A stretch of DNA of 64,000 bases, taken from NCBI GenBank assembly GCA_027694045.1, contig JAQEWB010000004.1, positions 253,655 to 317,654 of the forward strand. The letters run 5' to 3'. This stretch comes from Bacillaceae bacterium OF18-1A. Its GTDB lineage: Bacteria > Bacillota > Bacilli > Bacillales > Bacillaceae_G. This document shows, in pieces, positions 55,886 to 64,000 of the stretch. The stretch's first letter is position 1. Each line of letters begins with the position of its first letter. The notes below the pieces were generated by a model. That model was not told the DNA's origin and ran no database searches. It worked only from the letters and a program-made list of their open reading frames with translations. The position numbers and the translations under genes were made by a program.

Positions 55886-55956
55886 ATCATTGACATGAAA
55901 AGCTTTTCATCATTTACGGTATATTTGTAGCAGATTAATAAAGGGAGGAATAATCA

Positions 55957-56118
55957 ATGAAAGATGAAATGAACGTATTTCAATGGTTAAAAGAACAAAA
56001 TGCTCCTTTTGAAATTCAACTGCAAATTTTACAAGCATTTCAACTGTATCAAGTCATTGTTGAAATAGATAAAAAGTTAATGATGTATGAGGAGAAAGAA
56101 TATAGGGAGAGAATTTAA
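55957..56118 (+). CDS. Small hypothetical helical protein (53 aa)
   Basis: MKDEMNVFQWLKEQNAPFEI then QLQILQAFQLYQVIVEIDKK; a Gln-rich amphipathic helix with an acidic-basic tail. Strong AAGGGAGGA ribosome binding site. It overlaps the convergent APH gene by 4 bp at the 3' ends. Family not recognised. Confidence 0.6.
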   Translation: MKDEMNVFQWLKEQNAPFEIQLQILQAFQLYQVIVEIDKKLMMYEEKEYRERI

Positions 56119-57023
56119 TCTCGACCCTGTAATATTACTTTCAGTTGTTCTGTACCTGCTAGAAATTCAAGTTCATTCTTTGTTTCAAAGTTATAAATAA
56201 TATTATGTAGTAAAGGACTGTATTGATAAAAGGTAGTAATGCGGTGAATGAGTAATGGATCATGGTGAGAAATAAGTGTACTGTACTGTTCATATACAGA
56301 TGTAGTAAACTTATGTCCGAAATCATAATATAGCCCTGCAAAATCAAAAGCAGGATCGCCAATTTGCGCATCACCAAAATCGATAACACCTGAAATGGTT
56401 TTATTTTGCTCATTAAATAAAATGTGATGATGTGTAAAGTCTGCGTGAATAATTGTATTTTGAAATGTGGATGTAGCTATACATGCAAAGAAATTTTCGA
56501 ATAAACGATGTACGGCTAATTTCTGTAATGAAGTAAGGTTGTTAGTAACATACTGATTTAATTTTGTTTGTAGCTCTTTCCAGTAGGTAAGTGTTTTTTC
56601 GATAGGGAACCCTAGCGTTTCCACACGTTTTAAAGGAATACGATGTAAAGCCGCAAGGAAAGTGGCTAATTGTGTAATAATTGCTTTCAGTTCTTTATCT
56701 CCCAACTGGGTAACGGTTTCTTTTTTTAATGGTTCACCATGAATGAGAGTATAGTAACTACAAAGAGGGGCCTCATCAGAATCATTTTTATAGAATAGGT
56801 GATATTGGGGAACCATGATTTCTTGTAGTGAATGAGAGAGAATTGTGCAGAGTTCTTTTTCTAAAGGAATTCGCATTGCATATTCCTGTTTTCGCGGGAA
56901 ACGAAACAGTAGCTCATCATTTACTATAACTGCTACATTATCCCAGCCTTCTTCATTTTGTTTATATGAGTGTATAGAAAGATTAGGCAAAGCTTCTTTT
57001 ATATAATGTTTGTAAGAGTCCAT
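56115..57023 (-). CDS. Aminoglycoside phosphotransferase (APH)-family kinase
   Basis: A 302-aa small-molecule kinase. The Brenner motif is IIHADFTHHHILF (catalytic Asp) and the metal-binding motif ISGVIDFGDAQIGDPAFDFA. The N-lobe has VAVIVNDELLFRFPRK. Chromosomal members of this family often act on sugars or macrolides; resistance cannot be inferred from sequence alone. Confidence 0.85.
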   Translation of the reverse strand: MDSYKHYIKEALPNLSIHSYKQNEEGWDNVAVIVNDELLFRFPRKQEYAMRIPLEKELCTILSHSLQEIMVPQYHLFYKNDSDEAPLCSYYTLIHGEPLKKETVTQLGDKELKAIITQLATFLAALHRIPLKRVETLGFPIEKTLTYWKELQTKLNQYVTNNLTSLQKLAVHRLFENFFACIATSTFQNTIIHADFTHHHILFNEQNKTISGVIDFGDAQIGDPAFDFAGLYYDFGHKFTTSVYEQYSTLISHHDPLLIHRITTFYQYSPLLHNIIYNFETKNELEFLAGTEQLKVILQGRD

Positions 57024-57106
57024 AATTGTTCCTCATTTCGGAGTTAAGTTATTCTACTTCATGATATCAGAATTTTCTTTCTATATGTTAAAATATAGCT
57101 ATCATT

Positions 57107-57625
57107 ATGAAGAAGGGCGGGAGTATTACGAAAAAAAGGCTGTTAATCATTTCTCTATGTATCGCTTTTGGATTGTTTTGGTCATATAAAGAGGAGGTTT
57201 TTGCTAGCTATAAACTGATTGATCAGTACGGATTAAATAAGGAGTTAAAGAATAAAAGTATAGAAAATTTAACTCATAATGAAATGAAAAAGGTAGGAGA
57301 GTATTTTGTGACCGAACAACTATCAGTGTTTGAGTTTAATAATAAAGAAGATGTGAAACGAAAAGGTGAAGAAATATTTTTAAATAGAGGGTATGAACAA
57401 TTAATGGAAAATTATTATCCAAATCGTTTTCAAGATTTAGAGTATAAATTTACAAACGAGGAGATACGTGAAGAGACAGATGAGAGTTTTCTCTATCAAG
57501 CTGTAGCTTACGTTGTGGGTACTGAAAATGGTAAGAGAAGCGAAATGAAATTGAATTATGAAATGAAAATTATAAAGGTTAACAATATATTTAAGGTGTT
57601 AGAACAAAAACAGTATGTACAATAA
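57107..57625 (+). CDS. Hypothetical membrane-anchored or secreted protein
   Basis: A 172-aa protein with basic N-terminus and one hydrophobic helix (RLLIISLCIAFGLFWSY, residues ~11-27) serving as signal or anchor, then a charged Glu/Lys/Asn-rich extracellular domain. The ATG lacks a clear ribosome binding site. Its stop codon lies in ATAAAGTGAAAC, the start sequence of bcr1. Family not recognised. Confidence 0.65.
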   Translation: MKKGGSITKKRLLIISLCIAFGLFWSYKEEVFASYKLIDQYGLNKELKNKSIENLTHNEMKKVGEYFVTEQLSVFEFNNKEDVKRKGEEIFLNRGYEQLMENYYPNRFQDLEYKFTNEEIREETDESFLYQAVAYVVGTENGKRSEMKLNYEMKIIKVNNIFKVLEQKQYVQ

Positions 57626-57660
57626 AGTGAAACATAAAGTAGTGCCACAAATAGTAGGTA

Positions 57661-57690
57661 AAAAAGTCCCTCAGTTCTTTGAGGGACTTT
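57661..57690. terminator. Bidirectional terminator
   Basis: AAAGTCCCTCA / TGAGGGACTTT stem, loop GTTCTT, between convergent genes. Confidence 0.85.
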
Positions 57691-57838
57691 AAAGATTTTC
57701 ATTTTGTTGACCAAGTTCTTTTTGAGCAGTATATAAATTTCCTTGCTCGACTTGTTTCTGAGTAAGAACAGAATCACCTGCATACCCTTTTTCTGTTTTT
57801 ACAGTTCTTTTTGAACGATTTGAATCTTGTTTCTTCAT
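57689..57838 (-). CDS. Small hydrophilic hypothetical protein (49 aa)
   Basis: MKKQDSNRSKRTVKTEKGYA then a Gln-rich tail ending KELGQQNENL. Site AAGGTGAT precedes the ATG at 8 nt. It lies 18 bp downstream of the small membrane protein gene, forming a two-gene unit that ends in a terminator. Family not recognised. Confidence 0.62.
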   Translation of the reverse strand: MKKQDSNRSKRTVKTEKGYAGDSVLTQKQVEQGNLYTAQKELGQQNENL

Positions 57839-57856
57839 ATAATATATCACCTTTTC

Positions 57857-58030
57857 TTAAAAATAGACGAAAATAATAAGGACGAGTAATATAGCAGCGA
57901 AAATGGTAATGCCCATTAAAAATGAAGTGTTTTTATATTTAGGTGGCTTGTGTACATCTTGCCGATATCCAGGTGAGATTTCAGGGGCGAATTCTTCGTC
58001 AAATGATTGGTTTTTTTCTTTTTCGTCCAT
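57857..58030 (-). CDS. Small C-terminally anchored membrane protein (57 aa)
   Basis: An acidic N-terminus (MDEKEKNQSFDEEFAPEIS) followed by a basic PPKYKNT segment and one transmembrane helix at the end (MGITIFAAILLVLIIFVYF). This arrangement is a tail-anchored protein with its N-terminus in the cytoplasm. AAAGGTGGAT-type site upstream. Family not recognised. Confidence 0.65.
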   Translation of the reverse strand: MDEKEKNQSFDEEFAPEISPGYRQDVHKPPKYKNTSFLMGITIFAAILLVLIIFVYF

Positions 58031-58088
58031 ATGTATCCACCTTTCTTTTTCATTATGTTACACGTTACAAGTGGGAAATATGCATAAA

Positions 58089-58122
58089 GAAAATAGCCGC
58101 TCTATCGTGAGCGGCTATTTTC
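58089..58122. terminator. Terminator overlapping the MATE 3' end
   Basis: AAAATAGCCGCTC / GAGCGGCTATTTT stem, loop TATCGT; it contains the MATE stop codon. Confidence 0.82.
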
Positions 58123-59466
58123 TGTTGTATATTTGCGTTGTACCTGAAAGAGACGGATAAGAAGGAAGCTAGCACCAAATGCTAGACCGATAATAAGACC
58201 AATCCAGTAACCTTTCGCGGCCCAGTCTGTATACGTTGCTAATATGTAACCAAGAGGTAAACCTATTACCCAGTAAGCAATTAACGTCATAATTAGAGCA
58301 ACATTTACGTCTTTATAACCACGCAGTGCTCCTTGGACCGGAGTTGCGATCGCATCGGAAATTTGAAATAAAATCGCAAATATAAGAAATTCTTTTGCTA
58401 AATGATGTACTTGTGCATCTGTCGTATAAATTGAAGCAATCTCATCATCAAAGAAGTAGAGCAGAATTGAATATAGTAGGGCGAATGCAAGTGCTAATCC
58501 AATGCCGATAAATCCATATTGCTTGGCGTTATCGTATCGTTTTGCTCCAACTTCAAATCCAACTGCGATAGTCATTGCCATAGCTAGACTGAGTGGAGTC
58601 ATATATAACAGGGAAGCGAAGTTCATAGCTGCTTGATGTGCTGCGATAGTTGTTGTACTAAAATTACTCATCATAAGCGTTACAGCAGCGAAAATGCTCG
58701 TTTCAAAAAAGATGGCAAATCCGATAGGGACGCCAAGCTTTAAGAAGGCTTTCCAACTGGATAGAGCAGGGCGGTATAATTGCTTGAAAATATTGAAAGA
58801 AGCAAACGGTTCTTTCGTGCGAATAATAATGACTGTAATAATTAAAATGCACCAATATGTTGCAGTGGAAGCAATGGCTGCTCCGACACCACCAAGCTTT
58901 GGAAAACCGAAGTTACCAAAAATTAATAAGTAATTTAATATTACATTAATAGGTAATGATAGTAACGTAATGATCATCGTTGTTCGAGTTTTTCCTAATG
59001 CATCAATAAATCCACGTAAAACAGTGTAAGTAAATAAGGGAATAATTCCAATCGCAATAATACTTAAAAATTGTGCCGCAATACGTTCCACAGGCTCTTC
59101 TAGACGCATACCGTTTAAAATAGGTGAAACAACGAAGAATCCGATAAGGATAACGACGAAGCTAGCACAAATAGCTAAATAAACTGCTTGTATGACAACG
59201 TGTGGAACGTCCTCTTTTTTCTTGGATCCAACAAGTTGTGCAACGATGGGAGTAGTAGCCATTAAAATGCCTGTTAATCCCGTACTAACTGGAATCCAAA
59301 TACTTGTGCCGATAGCTACGCCTGCTAAATCAATAGGACTTGCATGTCCTGACATTGTCGTATCAAAAAAACTCATAGCAAATAATGACATTTGCGTTAC
59401 GAAAATCGGGAAAAATAGTAATACAAATTGCTTTAACTTTTGTGAGAATGTACTAGTTTCTTTCAT
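58102..59466 (-). CDS. MATE-family multidrug efflux transporter
   Basis: A 454-aa, 12-helix exporter of the NorM/DinF-like superfamily, driven by Na+ or H+. The two homologous halves begin [20 protein letters not shown] (~residue 16) and [20 protein letters not shown] (~240). The DTTMSG motif at the end of helix 1 and late GLPLGYILA are typical NorM-type features. Substrates unknown. Confidence 0.9.
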   Translation of the reverse strand: MKETSTFSQKLKQFVLLFFPIFVTQMSLFAMSFFDTTMSGHASPIDLAGVAIGTSIWIPVSTGLTGILMATTPIVAQLVGSKKKEDVPHVVIQAVYLAICASFVVILIGFFVVSPILNGMRLEEPVERIAAQFLSIIAIGIIPLFTYTVLRGFIDALGKTRTTMIITLLSLPINVILNYLLIFGNFGFPKLGGVGAAIASTATYWCILIITVIIIRTKEPFASFNIFKQLYRPALSSWKAFLKLGVPIGFAIFFETSIFAAVTLMMSNFSTTTIAAHQAAMNFASLLYMTPLSLAMAMTIAVGFEVGAKRYDNAKQYGFIGIGLALAFALLYSILLYFFDDEIASIYTTDAQVHHLAKEFLIFAILFQISDAIATPVQGALRGYKDVNVALIMTLIAYWVIGLPLGYILATYTDWAAKGYWIGLIIGLAFGASFLLIRLFQVQRKYTTENSRSR

Positions 59467-59653
59467 AAAATCCCCTTTCTACATAAAAAAAGAAAACTCT
59501 TACTATCATACAATTTAATCAAAAAATAGAAAAGAAATACGCTTATTAAAACTGTATTTTAGTATAAAAAAAGATGCACTTTGAAAAAGGATAAGGTATT
59601 ATGATAAAGTATGAAAAAATTACATATTATTTGTTATTAAGGAGGCACTACTT

Positions 59654-60445
59654 GTGGCTGATTGGTTAATAGGTTTAATCATGGGTGCTGTTGAAGGATT
59701 AACAGAGTTTTTACCAGTATCATCAACAGGACATATGATTTTAACAGGACACTTAATTGGATTTGAAGGCGAGAGAGCGAAAGTTTTTGAAGTTGTAATC
59801 CAATTGGGATCGATTTTAGCGGTTGTAGTTGTATTTTGGAAACGTTTATGGTCGTTAGTTGGAGTTGGAAAAGTAAAAGAAGGGCCATCGTTAAATTTAT
59901 TACATATTATTATTGGGATGATTCCTGCCAGCGTACTTGGTTTATTATTCCATAGTACGATTAAAGAAGTTTTATTTGGAACTGGTCCAGTTGTTATTAG
60001 CTTAGTAGCTGGTGGTATTTTAATGATTGTTGCTGAGAAGTTTTCAAAACCAAGTACAGCAAGAACGTTAGATGAAATTACATATAAACAGGCATTCACA
60101 ATTGGTATGTTCCAATGTTTAGCGCTTTGGCCAGGTTTTTCTCGTTCTGGTTCTACAATAAGTGGTGGTTTATTAGCTCGCGTATCACATACAGCAGCAG
60201 CTGAGTATACATTTATTTTAGCAGTACCAATGATGGTAGCTGCAAGTGGTTTAGATTTAATTAAAAGCTGGGATGTATTAAGCTCAGCCGATATAACATT
60301 ATTTGTAACAGGATTTGTAACTGCATTCGTTGTTGCGATGCTTGCAATTGTTTCATTCTTGAAATTATTATCTCGTGTAAAACTAACGCCGTTCGCGTAT
60401 TACCGTTTCATTTTAGCTGCGGTATTCTATTTCTTCATTATGTAA
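59654..60445 (+). CDS. uppP: Undecaprenyl-diphosphatase UppP (BacA)
   Basis: A 263-aa membrane phosphatase recycling the C55 lipid carrier of wall synthesis; extra dosage confers bacitracin tolerance. The two catalytic motifs are [18 protein letters not shown] and [19 protein letters not shown], containing the essential Glu, Ser/His and Arg. The GTG start follows AAGGAGGCAC. A terminator follows. Confidence 0.95.
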   Translation: MADWLIGLIMGAVEGLTEFLPVSSTGHMILTGHLIGFEGERAKVFEVVIQLGSILAVVVVFWKRLWSLVGVGKVKEGPSLNLLHIIIGMIPASVLGLLFHSTIKEVLFGTGPVVISLVAGGILMIVAEKFSKPSTARTLDEITYKQAFTIGMFQCLALWPGFSRSGSTISGGLLARVSHTAAAEYTFILAVPMMVAASGLDLIKSWDVLSSADITLFVTGFVTAFVVAMLAIVSFLKLLSRVKLTPFAYYRFILAAVFYFFIM

Positions 60446-60446
60446 T

Positions 60447-60478
60447 AAAAAAACTGCCGATTTCGGCAGTTTTTTTAT
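60447..60478. terminator. Bidirectional terminator
   Basis: AAAAAACTGCCG / CGGCAGTTTTTT stem, loop ATTT. Confidence 0.9.
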
Positions 60479-61029
60479 TTTACTATTTTCTCAATCATGC
60501 TTTCCATTACATGTTCCCAAAGAGAAGTATCATCAGCTAATGTAGCACGGAAATTCGCATACATTTCTTTTTGTTTTTCCTCAAATGCTGGGTCTTCTTT
60601 TTCAGGCAATGTAGCGCGCATTGAAGTTACTAATTCCTGTACTTGTGGAGCGCGTGGTCCCCAAACTGCTTGTTCGTTTCCGTCTTTATCAATGAAAATA
60701 AAAATTGGAATTGCACGTGCTGTTCCATTTGTTAAATATTGATCCATTAATTCTAAGTTTTCGTCACGAATTAATAATCTCATATCAATATTTGCAACTT
60801 CAGAAATTCGTTTCATAACAGGTACACATAAAAGAGCATCGCCACACCAGTCAGCTGTTAATACGATAACACGCCAGCCATCATTTTGGCGTTCTTCTAA
60901 AACCGGAAGTAATTCATTTGGAATTAAAAAGTTATTATAAATATGTAATAACTCATATTGATTTACTTTCATTTCATTTACATATGTATCAAAGGACATA
61001 CCTTTATCAGCCCATTGTTGTAAGTTCAT
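60475..61029 (-). CDS. Thioredoxin-fold family protein
   Basis: A 184-aa cytoplasmic protein with a thioredoxin fold: VIVLTADWCGDALLCVPVMK carries a CGDALLC arrangement in place of CxxC, then IPIFIFIDKDGNEQAVWGPR gives the cis-Pro region. Members are thought to act in thiol chemistry but this one has no defined substrate. The ATG at 61029 follows AGAGGTG; a GTG three codons upstream is inside that site. Confidence 0.83.
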   Translation of the reverse strand: MNLQQWADKGMSFDTYVNEMKVNQYELLHIYNNFLIPNELLPVLEERQNDGWRVIVLTADWCGDALLCVPVMKRISEVANIDMRLLIRDENLELMDQYLTNGTARAIPIFIFIDKDGNEQAVWGPRAPQVQELVTSMRATLPEKEDPAFEEKQKEMYANFRATLADDTSLWEHVMESMIEKIVK

Positions 61030-61096
61030 AAATAACACCTCTTTAATATGATTTTGCTTTCATTGTACCAATTTTTATATAGAAAAGCTTGTATTC

Positions 61097-61527
61097 TTAC
61101 TCTTTCTTGTCACTTAATAATTTATTTAAGAGGAAAAAGAATAGTACGACACATAATTCAGGCATGTTGGACATTTGTACGCTGTCTATCCAATCATCAG
61201 CAGTATGAATGACGAACCAATCTAGCGTAATTTCAATGATTGAGAAAAGAGTAATAGAAAGCCAATTTGGCATGTTTTGTGTCATTGGGTATAGCAGCGC
61301 CTTGAAGAAACTGAAGATAAAAAATGTAATACCGTCTAAAAAAGTGATTAATAAAAAAAGAGGAGTAAAGCAGTACGTGATCTATACTCTATACCTGTAA
61401 TATGAAATATTCCTACATATACAAAGAAGATAAAGGTGAAAAATATAATGAAAAAAAGAGTGATGCCGCCAATGATAATCGTTTTATCCTTTAGATTGAA
61501 ATTAGAGAACTTGTTCTCCTCATCCAC
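61097..61527 (-). pseudogene. YrvL-like regulatory membrane protein, frameshifted
   Basis: The GTG at 61527, after AAAGGAG, opens a frame with helices IIIGGITLFFIIFFTFIFFV, then RTALLLFFY and a stop codon (TAA). The other frame carries on as LITFLDGITFFIFSFFKALL down to LLSDKKE at 61097. A run of seven T on the coding strand (plus-strand A7, 61353-61359) would join both with eight. The joined ~145-aa protein has the four-helix look of the YrvL family, which restrains SigI/SigO-type regulators. It is probably inactive as is, unless slippage restores it. Confidence 0.7.
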
Positions 61528-61689
61528 TATTCCAACTCCTTTTTTTGGAAAATATATTTTATTGTATCATAAAATATATATTAAAAAACTACGAATTATG
61601 GGAAAATAAGGTGACAAAAAGTAAGATTTCATGTAGAATTATTAATAAGGTTTTTATTTAACTAAATGAAATAAAAGGGGCTGTCAAAG

Positions 61690-62109
61690 TTGTCTCAAAA
61701 TCGAGAGCAATTAATGGAAGAACTATCGACAAATGTGTTTGCTATGTTTCGCACGTTGCGTAATGATATTGGAAAAATATTTGGTGGTTACATACCTTGG
61801 AATGAGTTTATCGTCCTTAGAATATTGAATCGTGCAAATAAAGAAATGGTATCACGTGTAGCGAATGAGTTAAATGTGTCGAATAGTCATATTACAGCTG
61901 TTACAGAAAAATTAATTAATAAAGGTTTTGTAACTCGTTCACGTTCTACATCAGATCGCCGAGTTGTATATTTAGAGATTACAGAACAAGGAAAAGATTT
62001 AGTTGCGAAAATGGAGGATGCGAAAAAAGAATATTTACAAGAAAGATTTTCCGCACTTTCAGAGGATGAAATGAATGTAATGATTTCTATTTCAAAAAAA
62101 CTTATTTAA
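61690..62109 (+). CDS. MarR-family transcriptional regulator
   Basis: A 139-aa winged helix protein: WNEFIVLRILNRANKEMVSR, SNSHITAVTEKLINKGFVTR, and wing STSDRRVVYLEITEQG. TTG start with AAAAGGGGCTG upstream. Monocistronic with its own terminator. Ligand and targets unknown. Confidence 0.86.
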   Translation: MSQNREQLMEELSTNVFAMFRTLRNDIGKIFGGYIPWNEFIVLRILNRANKEMVSRVANELNVSNSHITAVTEKLINKGFVTRSRSTSDRRVVYLEITEQGKDLVAKMEDAKKEYLQERFSALSEDEMNVMISISKKLI

Positions 62110-62140
62110 TAACTACAAACAAGAAAACGCTTATAAAAAG

Positions 62141-62175
62141 AAGACCTTCCACATATGTGGAAGGTCTTCTTTCAT
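62141..62175 (+). terminator. Terminator after marR
   Basis: GAAGACCTTCCAC / GTGGAAGGTCTTC stem, loop ATAT. Confidence 0.88.
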
Positions 62176-62254
62176 ATGTAATAGATGATAAAAATAAAAT
62201 GTGTATGAAAAAAGGTAGAGCGCCATACTACTAATAATGGAAGGGGGGAGAAAT

Positions 62255-62410
62255 ATGACGAATCGAAATGGTAGTAAAGGAAGCGCGAATCAAGGTTCAC
62301 CAAAGTCAGGACAGTTTAATCAAGAGTTTAGTGCTGAATTTGATACAGGTAACGATAATAAAGGAAAAGAATATCGTTCGAAAAAAGGAAGTAAATCAAA
62401 AAAGGAGTGA
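62255..62410 (+). CDS. Small spore-type protein (51 aa, gamma-SASP-like)
   Basis: MTNRNGSKGSANQGSPKSGQ followed by FNQEFSAEFDTGN and a Lys/Ser-rich tail. The EFSAEF motif recalls the (Y/F)GTEFATE repeats of gamma-type small acid-soluble spore proteins. The site AAGGGGGGAG is strong and the gene ends in a terminator. The family assignment is tentative. Confidence 0.62.
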   Translation: MTNRNGSKGSANQGSPKSGQFNQEFSAEFDTGNDNKGKEYRSKKGSKSKKE

Positions 62411-62430
62411 AATGATTCACTCCTTTTTTG
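62398..62430. terminator. Bidirectional terminator
   Basis: AAAAAAGGAGTGAA / TTCACTCCTTTTTT stem, overlapping the small gene's stop codon and facing the symporter gene. Confidence 0.88.
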
Positions 62431-62432
62431 AT

Positions 62433-63668
62433 TTAAGATGCTGCAGATTGATCGTTATTATATTTTTCTTCTGATTTTGCGACAATCATTGCGCAAATTG
62501 CATCACCAGAAATATTTACAGCTGTTCTAGACATATCTAGAATGCGGTCAATACCAATAATTAAAGCGATGCCTTCTACTGGTAGATTTACTTGGTTTAA
62601 AACCATCGTAAGCATTACAAGTCCAACACCTGGTACACCAGCAGTACCGATACTAGCTAGTACAGCAGTTAAAACGACCATAGCTAATTGTGGTAATGTA
62701 AGTTCAACGCCGTATACTTGAGCGATAAATACGGTTGCTACCCCTTGCATAATAGCGGTACCATCCATATTAATCGTTGCACCTAATGGTTGTACAAAAG
62801 AGCTGATTGCTTTTGGAACTCCAAGTTTTTCTTGTGCAGTTTTCATTGCAAAGGGAAGAGATGCATTGGAGCTAGATGTACTAAATCCAATTGCCATTAC
62901 CGGTCCGAAGTGTTTAAAGAAACGAATGATACTCCCTTTTGCTAATACCCTTAATAAGCCGCCATATACGAAGACACCGTGAATAATGAGTACTAACATC
63001 ACGACAATCATATACTTGAACATCGCAGCGACGCCAGCAAGACCCATTTTACCAACGGATGAAGCGAGCAATCCAAATGTTCCAATTGGAGCTAATTTCA
63101 TAACGAGATTAACAAGGTACATCATTAATTCGTTGCCCTGTTCAAGTAATGAGTGAATACCTTGGACTCGTTTTCCTAAAATAGCTATGCCGAGCCCGAT
63201 CAATACGGCAAATGCAATAATTTGTAGCATGTTTCCGTCAGCCATCGCTTTTGCTGGATTATCTGGTACGATGTTTAACAATGTATCAACGAAGGAAGTC
63301 TCAGATTTTACGCCTTCATACTTAAGGCCCTCTGTTTTAAAGTTACCGCCAGCCCCCGGTTTTATAATAAGCGCAAATGTGACTGCAATAGAGATAGCAA
63401 CAGCTGTTGTTACGAGAAAGAATGAAATTGATTTTAAACCGATTCTTCCAAGTTGTTTTGGATCTCCAAGACCAGCAGCACCAAGTACGATAGAGATGAA
63501 CACAACAGGAACAACTAGCATTTTAATAAGGCGAATAAATAGTTGCCCAAGCGGGTTGAATACATATTGATTCAACGGTTCAAAAATGGATGGAGCTGCT
63601 AAATTTAAAGTGAGTCCAACAACGAGCCCGAGAAATAATGCAATTAAGATTGCTTTTGTCTGTTTCAA
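62433..63668 (-). CDS. Dicarboxylate/amino acid:cation symporter (DAACS, GltP/GltT-like)
   Basis: A 411-aa transporter for glutamate, aspartate or C4-dicarboxylates, coupled to H+ or Na+. HP1 serine-rich loop FSTSSSNASLPFAM, helix 7 motif TINMDGTAIMQG and HP2 IGTAGVPGVGLVML are intact, and helix 8 has the substrate-binding DRILDMSRTAVNISGD. Starts ATG at 63668 with an AGGGGGGA site. Confidence 0.9.
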   Translation of the reverse strand: MKQTKAILIALFLGLVVGLTLNLAAPSIFEPLNQYVFNPLGQLFIRLIKMLVVPVVFISIVLGAAGLGDPKQLGRIGLKSISFFLVTTAVAISIAVTFALIIKPGAGGNFKTEGLKYEGVKSETSFVDTLLNIVPDNPAKAMADGNMLQIIAFAVLIGLGIAILGKRVQGIHSLLEQGNELMMYLVNLVMKLAPIGTFGLLASSVGKMGLAGVAAMFKYMIVVMLVLIIHGVFVYGGLLRVLAKGSIIRFFKHFGPVMAIGFSTSSSNASLPFAMKTAQEKLGVPKAISSFVQPLGATINMDGTAIMQGVATVFIAQVYGVELTLPQLAMVVLTAVLASIGTAGVPGVGLVMLTMVLNQVNLPVEGIALIIGIDRILDMSRTAVNISGDAICAMIVAKSEEKYNNDQSAAS

Positions 63669-64000
63669 TAAAATCCCCCCTTGTTTTTGTGAAATCGCTG
63701 TCTAAATTAATTGTACCGAAAAAACACATATTTTGACAATGTTTTCTGAATATTTAGTATAAAGATGAATAGAACGATTTTATTGAAATAAGGGGAGGGA
63801 TTTATATTTTGTATTTGGAACAAAAAAATAAGACCATCACAGGATGGTCTAAGGAAGGGGACAATTTATGTCAATTTAATTAGGGATGGAAGTTGCTCAA
63901 GACACTGGGGAATGTCTTATAAATTAGGGAGGAACAACTTCGATACGTATACTATAAAAGTTGGATGTGACCCTCGTGTGAACATAGAGTGAAAGAGAGA
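63669..64000 (+). other. Right-edge region (332 bp) with structured, possibly transcribed segments
   Basis: Contains an AGACCATC / GATGGTCT hairpin at ~63831-63851 and a nested inverted repeat GAAGTTG ... CAACTTC (~63888-63941) enclosing AAGACA / TGTCTT. A 24-codon frame from TTG 63809, with GGGGAGGG upstream, is possible but not supported by other evidence. The gene it might lead lies beyond the window. Confidence 0.4.

Overview
The window reads as a chromosomal segment of a Bacillus cereus group bacterium (B. cereus / thuringiensis / anthracis type). The evidence is low G+C, strong Gram-positive ribosome binding sites with many TTG/GTG starts, a class IV PHA synthase cluster, an IlsA-type NEAT-LRR-SLH surface protein, Spo0E and KinB-like sporulation signalling genes, several copies of the bcr1 short repeat that is typical of this group, and group I introns in the ribonucleotide reductase operon. 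Identifications come from reading sequence motifs and family memory; no database search was run.

Layout. 1-3.5 kb: polyhydroxyalkanoate cluster (phaP and phaQ leftward; phaR, phaB, phaC rightward). 3.5-6.8 kb: a FAD oxidoreductase, a Ktr/Trk potassium channel subunit, a DUF3905 protein and a small spore-type protein. 7-14.8 kb: a complete 2-aminoethylphosphonate operon (binding protein, ATPase, double-length permease, PhnX, PhnW, a saccharopine-dehydrogenase-like enzyme, a DeoR-type regulator). 15-17.6 kb: iron-regulated ilsA behind a Fur box. 17.8-27.1 kb: a class II aldolase-like protein that has lost its metal ligands, a CBS-ACT protein, a polysaccharide deacetylase, Spo0E, two sporulation-type histidine kinases, MarR, an M3 peptidase and DinB. 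27.3-29.8 kb: a preQ1-I riboswitch controlling queCDEF. 30-33 kb: small hypothetical genes, a histidine phosphatase and a GNAT enzyme.

33.2-39.4 kb: the nrdI-nrdE-nrdF class Ib ribonucleotide reductase operon behind paired NrdR boxes. nrdE is cut into three exons by two group I introns, each carrying an HNH endonuclease gene. nrdF is cut by a third, ORF-less group I intron. Exon junctions could be set to the base, and the joined exons restore 694-aa NrdE and 322-aa NrdF. 39.5-43.1 kb: a YtrA-like GntR regulator with two ABC transporters behind a large palindromic operator.

43.4-52.7 kb: a CPBP protease with an AbrB-like tail, an Lrp regulator, a truncated isochorismatase, SseB, LD-carboxypeptidase, a nitronate monooxygenase, and the leftward dltXABCD operon for D-alanylation of teichoic acids. 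52.9-64 kb: an M20 amidohydrolase; a perfect Fur box driving a small basic protein, a flavodoxin and an Fe-S nuclease-like protein; an APH-family kinase; small membrane and hypothetical proteins; a MATE exporter; UppP; a thioredoxin-like protein; a frameshifted YrvL gene; MarR; a small spore-type protein; and a dicarboxylate/glutamate symporter. Three surface themes recur: wall and lipid carrier maintenance (dlt, uppP, ldcA), iron limitation (ilsA, the flavodoxin operon) and sporulation decision (spo0E, two kinases).
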